NCBI GenBank assembly: GCA_951394045.1
Contig: OX595988.1
Coordinates: forward strand, 2,805,352-2,869,351
Length of the DNA: 64,000 nt
Direction of reading: 5' to 3'
Origin: Nitzschia sp. DOCU1
Lineage: Eukaryota; Bacillariophyta; Bacillariophyceae; Bacillariales; Bacillariaceae
Shown here: positions 40,266 through 51,662 of the stretch, piece after piece
How the letters are laid out: each line of letters starts with the position of its first letter
How positions within the stretch are numbered: position 1 is the stretch's first letter
Notes under the pieces: model-generated
Databases searched by the model: none
The model's input: the letters and a program-made list of their open reading frames with translations, nothing else
Told to the model about the DNA's origin: nothing
Program-made: the position numbers and the translations under genes

Positions 40266-42912
40266 TTACGGTGTTGGATTGTGCTGACGCCGGAAACATT
40301 CCACCAAGGTAATATTGGAAAGGTTCGAGACAACCCAGTCCAAGGAAGCGCATGTCCTTGAGATAGTTGCTGCTGCTGGAGTTGTATGCAGTACCTGTAA
40401 ACAAGGTTGACCTTTCGAATCAAGGGCACTACAACAAGAATGGGTAGTTTTGAGAGACGAGCAATCTCCTTCTCCCTGTGCTTGGTGAATGGAAAATTGT
40501 GAGCGTCTCTGTGTGTTGATGCGCCTCAGGATTGAGCAATAGTTGGGTGGATCTTGTGGAAGGTTTCCTTCAGACAACGAAGATCCAGCGACGATTCCTG
40601 CAGAGAATCGATTGGTCGACACCATTGTCTGACTACCGTCCACTCCCACTACTGCTTCGGCTTCGTCGTGGACGCGACTTTGCTCTGCTATCACGCTGCT
40701 GGAAGCCGGATAGCAAATTTGTTGGGGGCGAGCGCGAGTGATGGTGCTACTATCCGTAGCCTGCAATGAGGACGACGATAATGAAGGCTTCACAGCCATA
40801 CAATCCTCCTCCCGACCGTCATCACCCATCACCGATCGGGCCGCACAGCACACCAAGGGATCTCGGATGCTCTCACACGTTTGTCCTGCGGGAAGATTGG
40901 TACGTACAAATCCCTTCGATTGGAGTTTTTCGGAAAAGTCATTGGCCATATTTTCGAGGAATTCTTGCAGGTAATCTTTCAACACTGTCACATTGGGTTG
41001 TTTCACATCGGCACAGTCCAGCGCTCGTTCCGGTGCCGTACTAGCTATCCAATTGGCGGGTTGGCACGCTGCAGTGTCTATGAATCCCGGTGTTTTCCGT
41101 ACGGCCACGCAGGGTTGGCCATGATACGGGCTATTCTGTTCACTTCGGTTGTCCAGAAAGTTACAGCAGTCACTGGCAGTGGGGATGTCCGAGCAAGACT
41201 TGCCCATGGGTAGATATTGGCGAGAGAATGGTACGCCGGACTCGACTGACGCAGTCTGGTCCTCTGATGGTGACGCCGTCAAATTACTGCATATGGTAGG
41301 GTCAAATGATTCTGGGTTATTGGCTTGGATCCAACTCAAGGCTTCACATGGTAGCCCTCCTCCAAAGTTGCTTCCACCCTTGGCTGGAAAGCAATCGTCA
41401 CCCAAAAAATATTTGTTGGAAATGCTGGAGCAGCAAACGGTGGGGGACACTGAAGCCGCCGCGCATGATTTGCCTTCGGGAAGTAGCAATCTATGAATTG
41501 GCTTGCGGTCCAAAGAGTCGGGAAATTGTAGCAACAGCGAGTTGACAACACCATTATTAATTTCCGCATTGTCCTCCTCGTTATTGTCAAAAACATTTTC
41601 CCTACGGCTTGGACCAGCCGTAGGCCCAGATGTCGGATGTATTGTTGGAGACTCAGTTGGATTGAAGGTTGGGAAGGATGATGGATCTATTGTTGGTGTG
41701 ATGGTTGGGAAAGATGATGGACTTTTCGTTGGTTGCGGCGACGGCTGTGCAGAGGGGACGGCGGAAGGCTTTCTGGTCGGCGAACGGGTAGGTTTTCGCG
41801 TTGGCGATGGCGTTGGCCGTTTTGTGGGCGAAATTGATGGACGGGTCACGGTCGCTTCTCCAGTTTGTGGGGTGCAACGAAAACTTGCCGGTGGATTCCG
41901 AGACATTTGGCACACCTGGTCTCGAATCCAGCTGTATCCCTGACTCACTCGTGCATACACGCCAGGTTGAACAGCACATTCCCAACCCCATGAAACTATT
42001 CCCACTAACAAATCCTCTGCGCCCTGATCCCCTTTTGCAATCAATGGTCCACCACTATCTCCAGAACATGCGTCTTCTCGCACATCGGTTGCACACAAGG
42101 ACGCCGTATTCAAAAGATTTGCCGGATAGTTCGAAGTGGAAATACATTCCGCATTGGTCAAATAATTTACCGTTACTTCCTGCAAACGATCCGCCGGTAC
42201 ATAGTTATTCCCCGGGTCTGTATCACCAAAGCCAATCACGTACAGCTCCTCACTGTTTCGTGGTCGGATTGGAGTGGTGTTCAACCTTATCGTCTTCTTT
42301 GTGGATTCGCCGGACAATTTTAATAACATGAAGTCATAGATTACCCCATAAAACAAAGTGTCACCAGCGCGGCCACAGCATACTTCGGAATCAAATAAGG
42401 GATGAATGGCCTGCCCAACAACTGCGAATTGTTGTGCATTATCTCTGTTATTGTCAGGGTCGTAGTAGCTTCCAACGTAAATTGTTCCATAATCCGACAA
42501 GTCGTTAAGCTGGCACTGATGGTGATTTCGGAGATAGTTCAAAATTAGAAACGACATGCTTTGACAATAAATTAGCTCTTTCTTTACTTACGTGCCCGGC
42601 GGTCAGAACGATATCTGGCGCAATCAACTAGAGTGTGGGTGAGTAAAGGCGCCTGATATGCGTGAGTCGCCACCTGCATCTACTTACCGAACCGCCACAC
42701 CCTGGCGGCTCGAAATGCACGAAATATGGATAATCACCGGAAATGGCGGTTTCCCCTCCAATTATGAGACCCCTTTGTTTAATCGATCCTCGCTGTTTGA
42801 GTCGGATTGGAGATCGCTTGCCGTATGTGGACGACTGTGAAGTTGAGTTGCTGTTTGACGCAATGGCTGGTGCGATAACGAGTAGAAATGATGGGATGGA
42901 GCATGCGCGCAT
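40266..42912 (-). CDS. Secreted trypsin-like serine protease with Cys-repeat tail (three exons)
   Basis: Exons 42912-42688, 42627-42592 (a 36-base exon) and 42515-40266 join in phase 0, giving about 836 residues. Introns are 60 and 76 bases, all GTAAGT donors. A signal peptide begins the protein. IIGGETAISGDYPYFV marks the activation site. The catalytic triad is complete: H87 in VLTAGHC (encoded across exons 2 and 3), D148 in YDFMLL and S241 in GDSGGP. A Pro/Ser/Thr-rich linker follows, of the PSxxP kind seen in diatom secreted proteins. The second half holds four diverged copies of a roughly 65-residue unit, with LP-GKSC, a C-C pair and a later PC-A site. These may bind a surface or glycan; no match to a named domain is claimed. 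Confidence 0.9.
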
Positions 42913-43612
42913 GTTTGATGGTATAGAAGGTCAACTGGAATGTTGGAATAAAGAAAGGCCTCGCTTCACCATCGTTAGGTCACGACCATTGGTTTCACGC
43001 TTTCTGATCGATCCCTTCACGAGTTCAAGTGTGGAGAAGGGAAGTGTGGTGCGATGGGAGGACGACTGGGAGGAGTTGAGTTTGCGAATTCGTTGAGCGA
43101 GGTGCTCGAAAGACTGACTCACGACTTGACACGAGCGAGCCAACCGCGCATTAAACATAAAAATAAGCCCCCATCGCTACCATATCAGAACACGCCTCGA
43201 GAAGGGAAAGGAAGAACAATTGAGTCGAGACGGTATCTTGGTCTTATCGGCTCCTGGTAGGTTGCCACGGTACGATACCCAATTGTTGAGTTTCACCTTG
43301 TACAGCTTTCACAATCTAAAAGGAAGAGATTCGTTACGATGGCTATAGTCTCAGTTGCGCAATCCTGTACTGCTGCAACACGCCGCTCGTCAACTTTATC
43401 CTGGCCCCCGAAAGTACCCTGCGGCTAGTAGCACCAATGGCCGTGTCAGAATGTTTTATTTTAGAGGTTGTTGTAGCAAAGGAAACTGACTCTCCATTCC
43501 GGGGGGGGGGGGGGGGGGGTCGTAAAGCAAAACCCAAAGAACTGGGCGTGGTCGCAATTTGCATTGCGTTCGGTGCCCACAAAAATGCCTTCATCAGGGA
43601 TGATCTGATTGA
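42913..43612. other. Gene-free stretch with a G19 homopolymer
   Basis: About 700 bases upstream of the trypsin gene. Overlapping plus-strand frames are present but do not look coding. It contains the run of 19 G and, at its right edge, the start of a duplicated segment. Confidence 0.4.
43501..43519. repeat. Run of 19 G
   Basis: An uninterrupted G19 homopolymer on the plus strand, in otherwise mixed sequence. A C19 run lies 1.8 kb to the right. Confidence 0.95.
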
Positions 43613-44140
43613 TCATCGTTTCAAAATTCCTCGTAGTCCAGACGAGGATGATGATGAAGACGATGTGTTCTTCTTGTTGGAGTGCATGGTGCTCTCGGAA
43701 GTGCTGGAGCGAAAAGACGTGTCCAGCAGCTCGTCGTTAGAACGAGAGGAATCGCGCCAGTCTGAGAGAGACATGGACCCCGCGGGAATTTTCGAGGTTT
43801 CTAGGTCCCAGTTAGCCCGCCGCAACTGTTTCTTTTCTTCGTCGCTTTTCTGATGGAAAAGTCGAAAGGCCTCGTCTACGATTTCTTGCAGATGGGAACT
43901 ATCGGTGTAACCCGTCATGTTCAAATTAGTCTTCGCATGGATCACAAGATGCCTAGCATCGATAAAACGAATATCGAAAGTGCGGCACAACTCGGATTCA
44001 ATAGTCATCGTGGATATCGTTGTGGGTTCCGTTTGGATATGCTAGTAGTGCTGATGATTGAAAAATGTGAGGAGATTGGTGTTACTGACCGTACATACGG
44101 TTACCCCCATACCATTAATTAATTCTGCTGACGTAGCTAT
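43541..44140. repeat. Segmental duplication, copy 1
   Basis: This stretch, including the gene at 43613-44008 and flanking bases, matches 45675-46330. The most similar part is around 43910-43985 versus 46074-46150. Similarity continues past both ends of the reading frame, so the unit copied was DNA, not only coding sequence. Confidence 0.75.
43613..44008 (-). CDS. Unknown duplicated protein, copy 1
   Basis: This 131-residue product starts at MTIESELCRTFDIRFIDARH. The conserved half reads RFIDARHLVIHAKTNLNMTGYTD then EIVDEAFRLFHQKSDEEKKQLRRANW, which gives a short beta-like start and a charged helix. The rest is a Ser-rich, low-complexity tail. I do not recognise a family. Just upstream there is a stop in frame, so this start is fixed. 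The partner at 45758-46171 is the only close relative in the window. A functional gene is plausible as the reading frame is kept in both copies, but transcription is not shown. Confidence 0.5.
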   Translation of the reverse strand: MTIESELCRTFDIRFIDARHLVIHAKTNLNMTGYTDSSHLQEIVDEAFRLFHQKSDEEKKQLRRANWDLETSKIPAGSMSLSDWRDSSRSNDELLDTSFRSSTSESTMHSNKKNTSSSSSSSSGLRGILKR

Positions 44141-45757
44141 CATCATTCGCATAGGGAAGGGTCAAGAAACCCCAGGATTAGTGCCCTGCTGGCTGGAATC
44201 CCGAAATGTTGCTGTGCAATAATAGAGTAGTTCTTGCATTAAAATCTAAGGTACTACTAGTGTCCACCAGGCTAAACTACGGTACGGTCGGTACCGGATT
44301 GAGGTGTAAATATTTATGGGAAAGTCGGAGTTAGTGGTGTCCGTAAAGTCGAACAAAGAGAAGTTTTGTCGTGAGATGGTGTCCGTAGAAGGTGGGCCAA
44401 TCCGTTCTAATTTTGAAAGCGCCGACTACTACTAGCCGTGATTTCCCGTGGGTGCTTTCATTAATATTGAAACGTCGTCTAAAACTTCATACAAGAATCT
44501 GCAACGCACACCAAGCACGCTGTTCGCAACTCATCCACTGTGCTGTCCCGCCGGACTTCTATTTTGACGAACAAAGCCACCGGCCCTAGTAGCTGGACAT
44601 GCATTACGGATGGCAGCAAAACAATAAAGCGCGTGACTGCCGTTGCTGCTTTTCTGGTTGTGCCGGCGGCGCTTCAGTGTGTAGATTTTGTTATTCTTCT
44701 TGTTTACTCCGATTAGTTGTACACTACGTCTCTACCTCCAGAGAAATTAGGGTCCTAAGAACTATTTTTACTATACCTGGTGCTGCTGCCATTTTTCGCT
44801 ACCGCAAGGCCGGGGCAACTCTTTGAAGTTCTACTACTAGCTACTACAACTTCTTCTTGTTAGCTAGCTAGTATAAGCGTAGCCCTCCAAGCAAGCGGCT
44901 GCCGGCGGCGGCAAAAGTGCAATTACAATTAGCTTGTACGGATTTCCCGCGCGGCCCCGCGCACACTCCTGAAGCTATGTCCCTGTAATACTCAATTTTC
45001 TACCGAAGTAGTTATTATCTACCAGAACCCCTTCCTCGTACGTATGTAGAAACCCCGATACGGTTGTTGTAGTCTGTAGAATTCGGACGGTGTCAATATA
45101 TAATTTCTACCGTGATGTTGCCAAAAAAGTAGATATTTTGAGGGCATTTTATCTACTCTAAGGACTCACTCCTTCCGAGCCCACGTGGCATGCGATTTCA
45201 TGCCAAATCATACCGTCATGCACCGTCTACTCACAGAAGTCGTGCAGACGGTATTTTAAAGAATTTCTAGTTTTGTACCATCGTCACTAGAGTACCGAGT
45301 TTGAAACCCATGGCTGCCCCCCCCCCCCCCCCCCCGTCATATCAGGTACTCTAGTAGAGCTATCCTCTTTGAATGGATCCGTTGGGGGAGCAGAGGAACA
45401 GACTCCGTACTAAAATGACAAGTCTTGCTGCTACTAGTAGCAGCCACCTACTGTGGTAACTCTTGGCGTCTCCTTGCTGCTAACTTTACTTCGAGAATCG
45501 GCATCGAACAGTACTACTACGAGGTGTAAAACCAAGATAATAGTATAACCTGCCGCCACAAGGAATCTACGAGTTTCATCTTGAGAAAAAGTACAATTTA
45601 GTAAAGATCGCGGACCCTCCATTTATGGGGACCATAAAGCAAAAACTGCAGAACTCGATGTTGCTGCTGAGCCGGGTCGCAATTTGACCACGCTCTGTGC
45701 CCCACGACAAAAATCCCATCATCCCAGACGCGATTTCGTCTATCTTCGATCCAAGAT
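44009..45757. other. Gene-poor region between duplicated copies
   Basis: About 1.75 kb. It holds repeated short motifs (CTAGTAG and its complement at 44041, 44260, 44423, 44832, 45340 and 45430), a C19 run and a G+C-rich patch (GGCGGCGGC, CGCGCGGCCCCGCGC) around 44905-44960. Small open frames at 44392-44826 have no support. This looks like decayed repeat or transposon sequence, but no terminal repeats or enzyme remnants were found. Confidence 0.45.
45317..45335. repeat. Run of 19 C
   Basis: A C19 homopolymer on the plus strand, the same length as the G19 run at 43501-43519 and opposite in strand. Confidence 0.95.
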
Positions 45758-46330
45758 TCATCGCAGAGACATTGATGAAGAGTTTGAGCTCATTGTGTTC
45801 GTGGAAGTCTCAGAGCGAATCGACGTGTCCAGAATGCTCGGCCTCATGATTAGAAAACCCTGGCTGTTGTCTGCTGCGAGCTGCTCATCGTAAGAAGAAG
45901 AACGAGAGGAGCCACGCCGCCGATCTGAGGGAGACCTGGATCCCACTGGAGTTTTCGAGTTCTCAAGGTACCAGTTAGCCAGTCTCAACTGCTCCTTTTC
46001 TTCTTCACTTCGCTGATGGAAAAGTCGAAAGGCCTCGTCTTTGATATCTTGTAGGCGGCCACGATCTGTGTAACCCGTCATGTTCAAATTCGTCTTGGCA
46101 TGGATCACAAGATTTCTGGCATCGATAAAGCGAATATCGAAAGTACGGGACAATTCGGATTCAATAGACATGGTGGATACCGTTGTGGTTTTCGTGCTTT
46201 GATATGCTATTGCTGGAAAGATATTTTGGTAAATTGTGAGCGCGTCCATTGATAAAAGTTGTTGTGAGTCGTCGTCCGCAGCTTTCACATTCTGCTGACG
46301 TAGTTTCCTTCTGCTGACGTCGGTTCGCCT
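45675..46330. repeat. Segmental duplication, copy 2
   Basis: The right-hand copy of the unit at 43541-44140. It covers the gene at 45758-46171 and its upstream flank. The flank ends near the motif CTGCTGACGTAG, also present in copy 1 near 44130. Confidence 0.75.
45758..46171 (-). CDS. Unknown duplicated protein, copy 2
   Basis: From MSIESELSRTFDIRFIDARN the product has 137 residues. The core RFIDARNLVIHAKTNLNMTGYTD and EAFRLFHQRSEEEKEQLRLANWYLE match copy 1; the tail is Ser/Arg-rich. The frame continues upstream, with a Met at 46249 (MDALTIYQN) that would add 26 residues absent from copy 1. The homologous start is preferred. No domain is known to me. The conserved core under more variable tails suggests that the core carries the function. 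Confidence 0.5.
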   Translation of the reverse strand: MSIESELSRTFDIRFIDARNLVIHAKTNLNMTGYTDRGRLQDIKDEAFRLFHQRSEEEKEQLRLANWYLENSKTPVGSRSPSDRRRGSSRSSSYDEQLAADNSQGFLIMRPSILDTSIRSETSTNTMSSNSSSMSLR

Positions 46331-46975
46331 ACTAGAAGTCAAGAAGATTATTGCCCATTAATCCGGAAACGCGGCGTGTGCAATCGTTTTTTGGCGGCAA
46401 GGTACAGTCGTGTCATAATGGAGGCGAGCTCCAGTCCCTTCGAATTTTTAAAGGAGTAGATTTACTATGCGATTCTACGGTTGATTTGGATGCGTTAGAT
46501 ATAAATTTTGGAAGTCAGAAAGTCCCTGAAGTTCTCCTACGCCTATGAACAGAAAGTTCAATTATCCGCCACCACTCAGGTTCGCGTCGACTTCCAAATG
46601 CCGGCCACGGCGACGACGCCACCGCATCTGCGTGCTGGCCCACCAAACCACGCAGACAATATCCTATCTTACAATGTCGTCATGGTGCTTACGTTAATAC
46701 AGTGCCTCCAACCAATGCCTCCAATCCTTTCCCGCGCAAAAACCGTCTTTAAATAGATCCGTTGAGAGGCGGAAGAAAGACTCGACTCCGTCGTCGTGGG
46801 AAAATGACGAGGAGTCCTTGCCTTGCGTTGGCTGCGGCCGCCTACTCTGAAGTTACCTCTCACCTCCTTTCTCTGAGAAAGGTCTTGCAAATTAAGTGTA
46901 ACAAACGAAGAACAGCACTAGCTAGCTGCATAGCACTTCTTTCAATCTCTCAACGCTCCAGTCATCAGCCTTGCC
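46172..46975. promoter_or_regulatory. Divergent upstream region, copy 2 and INPP4-like gene
   Basis: About 800 bases between divergent starts. The left part belongs to the duplicated segment. Plus-strand frames 46351-46756 are short and unsupported. The INPP4-like promoter should lie near 46700-46970. Confidence 0.38.
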
Positions 46976-49900
46976 ATGTCCGCGGTTGTGGCTGCTGCAC
47001 CCAACCCCAAAAATGGGCAAATCCCCACGACATCCAGTTCCAGTTTGAACAGTTATTCCGCCATTTCGAACTTGGAGCGACAGTACGCCAGTCCTCTGGG
47101 ACAACGTCTGATTCTTGGGGTGCAAGTCAATGCTGCCTGTTGTTTGGAAGGAGGTGTTGAGGCGATTTTGAAACTCAAAAATAACTTGGCGGGACCTTTG
47201 AGTAGTGAAACGGCGCCCACCAACTTTGAAGAGGGAGATGACGACTTTGATGCCTTTGGATTTTTGAACGATCAGGATCAGACGCCTCATGTTGATGCCA
47301 ACCAAAAAAAGAATGGCATTGGAGGATTTATTCGCAAAGTCGCCGCGTCCACTTCGGCTACTCTTGAGCGTCAAATGCAGGGATTGGCGGTCCGGATGGA
47401 CCAGGGCCGGAATCCGGATTTATTGCGTGTGGCCATGTACGATCCTCACACGGAAGAATTACTAGGTGTAACAGAACCCTTGCCCATTGAGGGTCGCAAA
47501 GACATGAGATTTCGAATTCCTTTGGTTGTTTCAGGTCGACGTCGACAACAGCAACAATTTCGACTCAAACTTTGGATTCAATCAGGAGCGGCCATTTTGC
47601 AAAGTACCAAGGCGGCCAAGCATTACTTGTTGGGTCAGACGACGGTCGATGCGAACAAACTAGTTATTGGAACTGTCACGCCTGTTTCCCTGACGTCCAA
47701 TTTGGTGGTAGGAGCCCAACTGTCCCTCTGTGCTTTGAGCGATGGCAAATTCGCACAAGTCCTACGCAGAAGTTGGAGTTTGTCGGATCCAGATATGTCG
47801 GCCTACTCGAGTGATTTGTGTTATTTGCCACTGGATCAAGCTTATATCTTTGAGGGAAGAAAGCCTGAGCATTGGCTCGTGGCCACAGAACGATCCACGG
47901 AATCGACCATTACACTTCCCATTGGAGCTGCCTGTATGGAGTTGGCCGGCCGAGCGACGCTCAAGTCGTTGCATCATGCACAATCCGTAGCCAAGGCGCT
48001 ACGAAACAATCGCCATGATTTCAAGGATCCTTCCAAAGCCACCTGTTTCGTCGGTGTCGTTGGAGTTCAATCTGCGGCTACCGCTGCCACGGTGGCATCA
48101 CTTTCAGTGGCGTGGCGGCGTCCGGATTCGATTTTTGAATTGGAATTGGTTGCCAATGAAAAGATTCCTGTTTCTTCGGCGGCCTTTGCGGCATCTCACC
48201 CGAATATGCAACTCAAGTTATATCCAAAAGTGTGTACCGAGGGAGTCTTGCCGGGGATCCTCCAGGCCTTTGGTGGACAAATGCCAGCCACTGGGTTTTT
48301 GCTAGGGGCACTGTATTTTTGTGTCACACTCCAGGGATCAACGAATGATCAAGTGGACATCTGGGAAACTGTGGTGGGAATGGAAGGATTCATTGACAAT
48401 ACAAATAGTATTGTGCAGCTTCCCTTGCTTCGCAATGGTCAACCCATGGGACACTTGATTGTTCAAATTCAAGTAACAATGCCAGCGCAACGCGACACCT
48501 ACCAACAATTCCCCGCATCGGATGGTTTGGTCTCTTTGGTAGGCTTGAGCAGCCTGGCGTATGGCGTAACTCCTACCATGGATAATGATACGCCATTGGG
48601 AGACGAAAATTCCTTGCGTAAATTGCAGCTGGATACCATGGGCTACTTTTTTACGACACAATACATGGAACAACACTTGGCACTTCGTCAGTCGGCCATG
48701 GAAGCCTTTCAGGAACGTGCTCGAGCCTACAAACAAGCATTGGTTCAACCGCAAAAATCTCATCCTCATGAAACTAGGACGCCCAAAGCCTTTCGACCGA
48801 GCTCGAGCCGTATGGAGACATCCTTGAGCGGTCTACCCTTCAATTGTCATGTTGTCCAATTCAATATTGATGTTGTGGATGCAATGAGAACCCTGGGTGA
48901 GGGTCAGGAGTACCCGGGGGCTTGTTTTCTTAACATTACACATGGAGCGCCTTCGGACCATGCTCGGGGCTTTGGGAATGTTCTTTCAGGTGTCTCCAAT
49001 GTCAATGCTGCGGGGGGATTGCGTCGTTTGGAAGCGAGACGAATTGAACTATCGCAAGCCTTGCAACAAGCCCAAAGCATGCTCATTGCTGGAGTGGGCA
49101 ACTTTTTGGCGACGGCTCGCAAGACCGGCGCCGTCAATCATATTCCTTCCCGTCATGCTGAACTTCAACGACTGCGGTACGTGCATATCATGGGACTGTA
49201 ATGTATGTTTTCGGTAGCTTTCAAACTCACTTTTTGACCTCCTGTTTCTCTACAGATGGAACGTCTTTGAAGCTGTTCACAATTTGCATCATGTTACCTG
49301 GATGTGTGCGGTGCGACGTGCCAATGTCTTTTCGCAGTCTCTGGGTTTGGCCGTGACGAGCTATCTCGCCAATCTTTCCGATGCCAGCAAGACTGCAGCG
49401 GGATGGCCTGAAATTTGGAAGCGACATGGATACATGGTATGCTTTGAAGGGCTCTTGAGCGCGGCCGGCAAAGAGCTGGGAATGATTGAAGATGCTAGGT
49501 GAGTTGTTCCAGGTGAAACGAGAAGCTTGTTGCGAAACAAATTTGGACTCACAATGCGTCTTGGTCTCCCTATTTTAGTGTGGCGATTAGTATGTTGCGA
49601 ATGGTTCGGGTGGTATTGATGCCAGACAATGGCATTCCCAGCAAAGCGGTGTATGTTCCATCGTCTCCGTACCTCAAGTGGGTGAATCTATTTACTTCTG
49701 GTCAAGGACAAAACCGCCACTTTCTCTTACAAATCGGAGTGGACCCTGGATTCTACAACTCCCGAATCCCGGTACCTCTTCGAAACGGCACGGCAGTACA
49801 ATTCTATCCGCTCCTCTATCAGGTTGGTGTTGACATTCGTCAGTGGGGAGCAAATACTGGAAACAATCTCCTGTCCAAGAATGGAAACAAGGAAATTTCG

Positions 49901-50676
49901 GCTGGAGGTTTGGTGGACGACGAGGACGACGACGTGGGAGTTGTCGACGCTGACGTTTTGGTTGCCTTGAATTACGAAGCCTTCCAGAAAATGAATGCCT
50001 ACGCTCATGCCATTCGACCCCAAGAGATTACGCTGGACAAGATTCAAGCCGCCATGGTGCAGGTGTATGCCCAAGGCGTAAGTCCTGCAGAAGAGCAGCA
50101 AATTCTTCCAATTCATCCCACGATGGAACTACTTCATGCCCACATCAAGTCATCCGCGGGTCGAATGAACCACAGCATTCTGGACGAAGCAGCAACATTG
50201 GCGCAACAACTCGGAGGCGGAGGGCTGAATTTTTGCAAGTCGGGCAAAGACCGCACTGCTATGCATGGTAAGTACAAAATGAGTTTCTGCTGTGATCTAG
50301 AGATTGCTCGTAGCGCCTAAATTTTATTCTGCGTCGTCGATCAGTGACGTACAAGCAGGCACAGTTTGCAGCTCGGTATCGAGGGCAAACGGACAAGGAT
50401 GCTATCCTCAATGATGCATCCCTTATCAGAACGTACGGCACCCGATTGCCCATTTGCGAGAAGAATGTCGGCCAAGCCAAATACGCTTTCAACTCGGTAA
50501 GTAAACAAGTGGAGAAGTAGTCCATGTATGCGCAAGCTCCATATGATATTCTGACTTTTTGGTTGTTACAGCTTCAAGTACCATTCATGCCGACAGAGTT
50601 AAAGCCTCCGATGAATACCCTCGCCGGGTTTTTGAAGGGCGGACGCTTGTTTGGAGAAGGCGCAATTGAAACCTAA
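46976..50676 (+). CDS. INPP4-type inositol polyphosphate 4-phosphatase-like protein (five exons)
   Basis: Exons 46976-49176, 49256-49498, 49579-50267, 50345-50496 and 50572-50676 join with standard sites (donors GTACGT, GTGAGT, GTAAGT, GTAAGT), giving about 1,129 residues. The active-site loop NFCKSGKDRTAMH places the catalytic Cys near residue 1034. It has the CX5R form with two lysines, as in INPP4 enzymes (CKSAKDRT), which remove the 4-phosphate of PI(3,4)P2. The region after it (VTYKQAQFAARY...GQAKYAFNSLQVPFMP) also fits the family. The N-terminal 300 residues are beta-rich and may be a C2-like lipid-binding part, but that is not certain. The long middle part is little conserved. The gene is likely to act in phosphoinositide signalling or endosome traffic. 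It is convergent with the next gene, with 110 bases between stops. Confidence 0.85.
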
Positions 50677-50786
50677 AAGTGACCCTCAAGGCAACCTTCG
50701 GCGGTACAGGTAGCAGTCGGTGCAGATTGTTTTTATGTGTAAATAGAACGTCGGAACCCCAGCTCTAGCGTCTCGTCAGTTGTCGG

Positions 50787-51662
50787 CTAGGAGTTTTTCA
50801 AAACCTCGTCGTCGTCGCACTTGCAGAATTGAGTCTGACACCCATCTGGCAGAGAAAAGATACTTGCATCCATAACATCCATTTCTATCATTGTCTCCGC
50901 CCGGTAGTGGTAATCCTGCGTTCCGTTGGCGGAAGGAAAGGTGAAGAGAAGAGGGCGTCCCTTGTATGTTCCGCCGACTGCTTGACGTGTCGTATGATAC
51001 TGCTCTGCGGGCGAAGTGGTTGTGTCCATCATCCTTGTAACTTCCCTTCTTCTCACGGGCCCCAACATGTATGAAAGATTTCGCTGATGTTGCGTGAGGA
51101 CTTGATCATAAATCCACTCGTGGGCACTTGAGTTGGAAAAGGAATCCCACACAATGCCATTATAGGTTGGATTTCCTTGTTCTGCCCAGTCGGGAGGCGG
51201 AGCACCAATGTTGGGGATATCCAAGCAACAACTTAAACTTGGCGACAATGAGAATGATTGGTTCATGGATGTTGTAGATGGTAAAAGTATCCGGTACATG
51301 CCCCAACCTGGAATAAAGACGAGCGAACAGGGACCATGGTAGTCGTAAAAATGAAGGCATTCGTAGGACCCTGGACCATGATCGATCCGCTGTATTTTTT
51401 GGGTCCAGTCATAGTACAGTCGCCCCGATATCATCCAGTCATCTTGCTCATTATTATTGATGTCGTCAGAAGACCAGGTAATATTTGTCACAAAATCAAT
51501 TAGGAAGGTTGCTGGAAATGGAACGGGAACCGGAGAAGTTCCGGCGGCATCTTGAACAGCGCGCAGACTCCTCGGCAAGCTAGTTCTTAAGGAGCCTGAC
51601 GCAGTGCTGATTCCACCACTAACGATCCAACCAATGCTTATTATCGAGGCGTACTTCCACAT
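50787..51662 (-). CDS. Secreted glycoprotein of unknown function
   Basis: This 291-residue protein begins with a signal peptide (KYASIISIGWIVSGGISTAS). The mature part has FLIDFVTNITW, GRLYYDWTQKIQRIDHG, CLHFYDYHGPCSLVFIPGWGMYRILLP, then a CCLDIPN motif and several N-glycosylation sites. It ends in a cysteine cluster (CQTQFCKCDDD). The repeated beta-like segments with R-D and a C-C pair recall the ependymin-like/LolB-type fold, but this is only a hint. No enzyme motif is seen. It is divergent from the two-helix membrane protein at 52137. Confidence 0.65.
   Translation of the reverse strand: MWKYASIISIGWIVSGGISTASGSLRTSLPRSLRAVQDAAGTSPVPVPFPATFLIDFVTNITWSSDDINNNEQDDWMISGRLYYDWTQKIQRIDHGPGSYECLHFYDYHGPCSLVFIPGWGMYRILLPSTTSMNQSFSLSPSLSCCLDIPNIGAPPPDWAEQGNPTYNGIVWDSFSNSSAHEWIYDQVLTQHQRNLSYMLGPVRRREVTRMMDTTTSPAEQYHTTRQAVGGTYKGRPLLFTFPSANGTQDYHYRAETMIEMDVMDASIFSLPDGCQTQFCKCDDDEVLKNS

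Noticed and set aside
44392..44826. Two small frames in the gene-poor region
   Set aside because: No motif, no conservation within the window, and base composition like the surrounding repeat-rich DNA.
43501..45335. A transposon bounded by the G19 and C19 runs
   Set aside because: No target-site duplication, terminal inverted repeat beyond the homopolymers or transposase remnant was found; kept only as an observation.
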